From JADGRB01 sp036267635 (GTDB taxonomy: Bacteria; Myxococcota_A; Polyangia; Fen-1088), in the NCBI GenBank assembly GCA_036267635.1, contig DATAVR010000099.1:1-64000 (forward strand): a stretch of 64,000 nt of DNA, given 5' to 3'. Below, one piece after another: positions 59,693 to 64,000 of the stretch; the first letter of the stretch is position 1; every line of letters starts with the position of its first letter. Both the position numbers and the translations under genes were made by a program. The notes beneath the pieces are model-generated. The model was not told the origin of the DNA. It saw nothing but the letters and a program-made list of their open reading frames with translations, and ran no database searches.

Positions 59693-59720
59693 CCACAAAT
59701 CATGATTTCCGATATTGTGG
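59693..59720. promoter_or_regulatory. Palindromic site upstream of the GH3 gene
   Basis: AAATCATGATTT (59697-59708) is a perfect 12-bp palindrome, flanked by CCACAA (59693-59698) and TTGTGG (59715-59720), an outer inverted repeat. It is AT-rich in a GC-rich setting, 55 bp after the GH30 stop and 144 bp before the GH3 start. An operator is likely; a role in ending GH30 transcription is possible. Confidence 0.45.
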
Positions 59721-59863
59721 GCCCCGGCTCACGTTCGGGCCGCCGTTCGGCGCCGCGACATGGCTCCATTGCCGCGCGGAGGGCCGTGATACGGTACTTT
59801 CCTTTCAGGCAGTGGCCGGGCGCCGTCGAGATTCATCGAAAAAAGAGCTCGTTAGGAGTTTCA

Positions 59864-62476
59864 ATGCGTAATGTGACAATGCTCAAATCGTTGCTTTGGC
59901 CGGCTCTCGGTTGTTTGTTTGCGTCGGCTTGCTCGCTCCCCGCGCTGAAGGGCGGCGATGCTTCCATTGTCGTCCAAGGCTGCGGCGCCGATGACGCCGG
60001 CGTCGCCGACGCTGGCAGCACCGTCATGGCCACCGGGGACGTCGAGAACGTCATCACGCCCCAGGCCTGCGCGGCGGTGGGCGCCAACCCCAACGCGATC
60101 GACAAGTACACGCAGGGCTACGCCTACGCCGACCCGATGATCGTGAACGAGGTCGAGGCCACGATGACGACCATCAGCGTCGCCGACGAGGCCACGCAGA
60201 TGCGTGGCATGCCCTACGGCTCGGCGGGGGCGACTCAGTTCAACGACATTCAGCGCAGCGAAGACACCGCCACGATTCGCGGCTATCGGTATCGGGACGC
60301 CTCGCGCGGCATGAACCTGGGCGAGGACATCGACGGCGCCTTCGCCACCGCCGGCCTCGTGAACAATTCCCACGTCGGATACTCGACCGCGTTCCCGGTC
60401 AGCATGGCCCGCGGCGCCGCCTTCGACCTCGACCTCGAGTACGCGGTCGGCGAGGCGATCGGCGACGAGATGCAGGCGGCCCAGCAGACGCTGCTGCTGG
60501 CCCCCTGTATGAACCTGCTCCGTCATCCCTACTGGGGCCGCGCGCAGGAGACCTACGGCGAGGATCCCTATCAAATCGGCCGTCTGGCCTCGGCGATGGT
60601 GGTCGGCGTCCAGGAGCACATCGCCGCCAACGCCAAGCACTACATGGGTTACGACGTCGAGAACGGCCGCAACACCAACGATGCCGAGATGGTCGACGAG
60701 CAGACGCTGCGGGAGATCTACGGCCGCCATTTCCGGATGGTGGTCCAGGACTCCGGCGTGGCGTCGGTGATGGCCTCCTACAACGAGGTGGACGGCACGA
60801 AGTCGACACAGAACCAGCACACGCTGACCGACGTGTTGCGCACCGACTTCGGGTTCAAGGGGTTCGTCCTCAGCGACTGGTGGGCGATGCCGGGCGGTCT
60901 GACGATCGCCGACTCGAGCTTGCTCAAGAATCAGGCGCTCCAGGCCCTCCAGGCCGGCCTGGATGTCGAGCTCCCCTGGGGGCTGAACTACGGCCAGCTG
61001 GAGAGCCTCTCGAGCTCGCACGCCCTGACGAAGGACCAGCTCGATACCTCCGTGAGGCGAATCCTCTACGAGAAGTACCGCTTCAACTCCGACAAGACCA
61101 CCGGCAACATCGGCCTCAAGGCGCCGGTCACGATCTACGCGAACAGCCGGATCAACTGTGACTCGAGCCACCTGGCCCTGGCCAAGCGCGCCGCGCTCGA
61201 GAGCATGGTCCTGCTCAAGAACCAGGGCGCTCTCCCCATCAGCCCGACGGTGAAGAAGATCGCGGTGGTGGGCGCGACGGTTCCCTATCGAACCACCGAC
61301 GGGGGCTCGACCAACACCGGCGGCAGCATCAACTTCGCCACCGACCTGCGCACGGGCGATCTCGGGTCGAGCCGGGTGTTCCCCGACCCGGCCAAGAGCG
61401 TGGGCCCCTTCGCCGGCATCTGCGTCGCCTCGGGCGGGATGCCGAACGGGAGCTCTTGTAGCGGCTCCACGGTCACCGTCACCACGGCCACCAACAACCT
61501 CGGCGATCTGGCGCCGATCATGACCGAGATCGCCGATGCCGACTTCGTCGTCGTCGTGGCGGGCCTCACCGCCCAGGACGAGGGCGAGGAGTACACCCTG
61601 GCCGGCGATCGCAACAGCAACTGCGTCAACGGCGTCAACGGAACCGGCAACTGTTTGCTGCTCGATTCCAAGCAGCCCGACTCGAACTACGCCGGGATTC
61701 AAAACAAGCTGATCTCCGCGGTGGCTGGCGCGGGGAAACCGATGGTGGTCGTGCTCGAGGGGGGCAGCGTGATCGACATGACCCCCTGGCTCTCCTCCGT
61801 CCCCGCGGTGGTCATGGCCTGGTACCCGGGACAGCGGGGTGGCGAGGCGCTGGGCGATCTGCTGTGGGGAGAGGTCGGCGGGACCTCGTACAACTTCGGC
61901 GGCAAGCTGCCGTTCACCTGGGGGCACATGAACGACTACTTCCCGTTCACCGGTCCCAACGGCGCGACGACGTTCGATTACTACGTCGGCTATCGCTACT
62001 TCGACAAGAACAACATCGCCCCGGTGTTTCCCTTCGGGTACGGGCTCAGCTACACGACGTTCGCGCTCAGCAACCTGCAGCTCGGGTGCAGCACCATGAC
62101 CCAGGGAGCGGTGCTGCCGGTGGTGGTCAACGTCCAGAACACGGGCACGGTGGCCGGTGACGAGACGCTGATGGTCTTCGTCTCATTCCCCAACACCACC
62201 GCGCGCCGGGCGGCCAAGGAGCTGAAGGGCTTCGCGCGCGTGAGCCTGGCCGCCGGCGAGGCGAAGCAGGTCACGATCCCGGTCCGTCTTTCGGACCTCG
62301 ACTACTTCCAGGTCGACGCCAACGACCCGACCACCGGCAAATGGGTGGTGGAGAGCGGACAGGTCAACATCATGGTGACCGACGGCTCCCTCAATCCCAG
62401 CGACGGAACCACGCAATTCCCCCTCACGGGAACGGTGAACGTCACCGGATACAGCACCGCCGGATCGTCTCAATGA
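59864..62476 (+). CDS. GH3-family glycoside hydrolase (beta-glucosidase-like) lipoprotein
   Basis: An 870-residue enzyme with TAGGAG before ATG 59864 and signal LLWPALGCLFASACSLP. The GH3 N-domain has NLLRHPYWGRAQETYGEDPY, HIAANAKHYMGYDVENGRN, VASVMASYNEVDG and GFVLSDWWAM with nucleophile Asp338. The C-domain has SMVLLKNQGALPI, IAVVGATV, DFVVVVAGLTAQDEGEEY, AWYPGQRGGEALGDLLWG and FPFGYGLSYT, ending in a fibronectin-III-like domain. GH3 enzymes remove beta-linked glucose or xylose residues from chain ends. The stop overlaps the start of the outer-membrane barrel gene. Confidence 0.92.
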   Translation: MRNVTMLKSLLWPALGCLFASACSLPALKGGDASIVVQGCGADDAGVADAGSTVMATGDVENVITPQACAAVGANPNAIDKYTQGYAYADPMIVNEVEATMTTISVADEATQMRGMPYGSAGATQFNDIQRSEDTATIRGYRYRDASRGMNLGEDIDGAFATAGLVNNSHVGYSTAFPVSMARGAAFDLDLEYAVGEAIGDEMQAAQQTLLLAPCMNLLRHPYWGRAQETYGEDPYQIGRLASAMVVGVQEHIAANAKHYMGYDVENGRNTNDAEMVDEQTLREIYGRHFRMVVQDSGVASVMASYNEVDGTKSTQNQHTLTDVLRTDFGFKGFVLSDWWAMPGGLTIADSSLLKNQALQALQAGLDVELPWGLNYGQLESLSSSHALTKDQLDTSVRRILYEKYRFNSDKTTGNIGLKAPVTIYANSRINCDSSHLALAKRAALESMVLLKNQGALPISPTVKKIAVVGATVPYRTTDGGSTNTGGSINFATDLRTGDLGSSRVFPDPAKSVGPFAGICVASGGMPNGSSCSGSTVTVTTATNNLGDLAPIMTEIADADFVVVVAGLTAQDEGEEYTLAGDRNSNCVNGVNGTGNCLLLDSKQPDSNYAGIQNKLISAVAGAGKPMVVVLEGGSVIDMTPWLSSVPAVVMAWYPGQRGGEALGDLLWGEVGGTSYNFGGKLPFTWGHMNDYFPFTGPNGATTFDYYVGYRYFDKNNIAPVFPFGYGLSYTTFALSNLQLGCSTMTQGAVLPVVVNVQNTGTVAGDETLMVFVSFPNTTARRAAKELKGFARVSLAAGEAKQVTIPVRLSDLDYFQVDANDPTTGKWVVESGQVNIMVTDGSLNPSDGTTQFPLTGTVNVTGYSTAGSSQ

Positions 62477-63951
62477 AAACATCTCTCCTGGCCGCCTTCG
62501 TTCTTTTGGGATCGTCTTTGGAATCTTCGACGGCCGCCCTCGCTCAGCAAGCGGCCCCGACACCTCCACCGGCCGCCGCCGCGCCCGCCGACGGGCAACC
62601 GGGGCAGCCAGCGCCGGCGCCTCCGTTGATCCTGGTCGTGCCGCCCCCGACCGCCACCGTGGCGCCCGCGCGCGAGGCCACCGCGGTGATCGGTTCGATT
62701 CCGCCACCGCCGGTGCCGGCTGCCGAGGCGGACCCGGTCACCGAGATCGGCCTCGAGCGGCTCCCCGGGTCGGCCTACCCGGAGCCGCAGACCCGCGGCC
62801 TCAAGTACGGTTCGTTGTGGCTGACCTTCCACGGTCTGCAATGGCCCTACCTGCCCGCCAAGGCCGGCCGCGAACGCTTCGTGATTGGTCTGTCCGGGTG
62901 GGGGTGGTTGGACACCGCCTATGAGAAGTTCGCCCCCTGGGGGCAGAATTCCAATCTGGATTTGAGCCGGATCGCTTACTGGAAACAGCAGGGGCGCATG
63001 CTGTTGCGGGTCACGCCCACCTACTCCTTCGAAGATTGGTTCGTCCAGGGGCAGGTCGAGCTGGTCGGCACCGAGGATCAGACCATCCAGAGAGGGGAAG
63101 TCGGCGGCGCCGACACCGACGATCTCTGGCTGCGCCTCGGCCAGTGGAACCGGTGGGACTTCCAGGTGGGCCGCTTCGAGGGCTGGGAGGTGTTCCACCT
63201 CGGGATGGGCCTCGACCAGAACACGTTCGAACGTTCGGGCGCGGTCGGCAACGGCGAGAACAGCCTTCCGATTTCGTTCTACGGCCTGACCGACAATCAG
63301 TTTCGGCCCCAGGGCGCCGCCGGGAACATGGCCGTCCACTACTACCCGTTGCCCTTTCTTCGCTTCGAGGTGCTGGGGATGGCGGGGAGCCTGAGCGGGC
63401 CGGCCATCGCCACCCGTCCGGTGGCCATCGTCGACCTCGGGTGGCTCAAGCTCAAAGGGGGCGTGGAGTGGCAGCGCATCACCGGGCAGCAGGCCGACGA
63501 CCAGACCAACAAGACCTCGAAGGGGGTCGGGGGCGCCATCCAGTTCGTCTTCGAGCCGCACATCGAGCTCGGCCTCAACGCCGCGCAGGGGACCGTGGTC
63601 AGCGTCGACAACTTTGGACGAGCGAATCCCAGCGGGACCTTCACCCGCACCAGCTACGGCGGGTTCGCGAACGTCTCCAACGGCAGCGCCCGATATCCTC
63701 TGTTGTTCGGCGTGGGCGGTCTCTTCACCCGCAACGTCGATCAAAACAACGTCGCCAATCCCAATGTCGTGGACAACTACTGGCTCTGGCAAAGCTTCGC
63801 CGCCGTCCAGTACGTGGTCTTCAATCAGCTCTACATCAAGCTGGTCGGCGGTTACTCGCGAGGCCACTGGTTGAACGCCAGCATGAGCCCCGCGCTCCAG
63901 TACGACGACGAGATGTACAGCATCCGGCTACGGTTTTCGTTCTATTTCTAG
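62473..63951 (+). CDS. Outer-membrane beta-barrel protein, coupled to GH3
   Basis: A 492-residue protein starting at ATG 62473, overlapping the GH3 stop (ATGA). Signal LLAAFVLLGSSLESSTAALA, then a Pro/Ala linker of about 75 residues. The rest is aromatic-rich alternating strands: LTFHGLQWPYLPAKAGRERF, FVIGLSGWGWLDTAYEK, YSFEDWFVQGQVELVG, DDLWLRLGQWNRWDFQVGRF, WLWQSFAAVQYVVF, and a final RLRFSFYF. This fits a porin-like 16- to 18-strand barrel. Coupled translation with GH3 suggests it transports the released saccharides or holds the enzyme; this is inference. Confidence 0.8.
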   Translation: MKTSLLAAFVLLGSSLESSTAALAQQAAPTPPPAAAAPADGQPGQPAPAPPLILVVPPPTATVAPAREATAVIGSIPPPPVPAAEADPVTEIGLERLPGSAYPEPQTRGLKYGSLWLTFHGLQWPYLPAKAGRERFVIGLSGWGWLDTAYEKFAPWGQNSNLDLSRIAYWKQQGRMLLRVTPTYSFEDWFVQGQVELVGTEDQTIQRGEVGGADTDDLWLRLGQWNRWDFQVGRFEGWEVFHLGMGLDQNTFERSGAVGNGENSLPISFYGLTDNQFRPQGAAGNMAVHYYPLPFLRFEVLGMAGSLSGPAIATRPVAIVDLGWLKLKGGVEWQRITGQQADDQTNKTSKGVGGAIQFVFEPHIELGLNAAQGTVVSVDNFGRANPSGTFTRTSYGGFANVSNGSARYPLLFGVGGLFTRNVDQNNVANPNVVDNYWLWQSFAAVQYVVFNQLYIKLVGGYSRGHWLNASMSPALQYDDEMYSIRLRFSFYF

Positions 63952-63976
63952 CCGCCCGCGGAATGAGAGAAAACAG

Positions 63977-64000
63977 ATGCGCACAGTAAGCACCCTGGTT
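63977..64000 (+). CDS. Start of a further gene, cut by the right edge
   Basis: ATG 63977 opens a frame reading MRTVSTLV to the end of the window. It is 25 bp after the barrel gene in the same direction with a purine-rich site (GAGAGAAAAC) upstream. The hydrophobic-basic start could be a signal peptide. It is likely the third gene of the GH3/barrel operon; eight codons do not allow naming. Confidence 0.4.

Noticed and set aside
59861..61927. Minus-strand frame of 688 codons opposite the GH3 gene
   Set aside because: Shadow of GH3; repetitive His/Arg/Val composition without motifs.

Overview
This 64 kb window is GC-rich chromosomal DNA from a Gram-negative bacterium that most resembles a member of the Myxococcota (Polyangia-like). 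The signs are outer-membrane barrels and an OmpA protein, many secreted lipoproteins in which the lipobox Cys is followed by long Gly/Ser/Thr linkers, Cys-rich repeats of the NCGxCGxxC kind, and two upstream sites resembling the Myxococcus LexA motif (recalled as ending GTTCAGS). No rRNA, tRNA, CRISPR array, phage or insertion sequence was recognised. Most genes stand alone or in pairs, and decayed gene pieces are frequent.

Left part (1-13.6 kb): the 5' end of an ECF sigma factor runs off the left edge behind a long perfect hairpin. It is followed by a ParE/RelE-type toxin-antitoxin pair, two gene fragments, an esterase, a GH30 lipoprotein, phosphatidylserine synthase, and a tight four-gene unit (GlxA-type regulator, tautomerase, alpha/beta hydrolase, SnoaL-like protein) closed by an intrinsic terminator. 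CBS, MarC, PRC-barrel-like and DedA-rhodanese genes complete it.

Middle part (13.7-37 kb): a pyruvate-oxidase remnant comes first. A DNA-repair-flavoured stretch follows (UvrD-like helicase and DUF72 gene, each with a LexA-like box, then a LigD-type polymerase further on), with redox and lipid genes (cytochrome P460, a lipoamide-dehydrogenase-like flavoprotein, fatty-acid hydroxylase, fatty-acid desaturase), SDR enzymes and lipoproteins. The S-adenosylhomocysteinase gene here is intact except for one in-frame TGA that falls before the NAD/substrate-binding NVNDSVTKSKFDN segment. OmpA, YihY and an unusual methyltransferase follow.

Right part (37-64 kb): a LuxR-type regulator and a flavin monooxygenase flank a perfect dyad. 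Then come an adenylate-kinase-like protein, envelope proteins, and a carbohydrate-active region: a CE2-like esterase, a broken SGNH-type esterase plus a second fragment of the same C-terminal domain, two paralogous Cys-rich GH30 lipoproteins, and a GH3 enzyme translationally coupled to an outer-membrane barrel. With the GH30 gene near 3 kb, these suggest surface-anchored breakdown of a beta-linked polysaccharide; the substrate cannot be read from sequence.

The observation most worth checking is the TGA inside ahcY: nonsense mutation, assembly error, or recoding such as selenocysteine.
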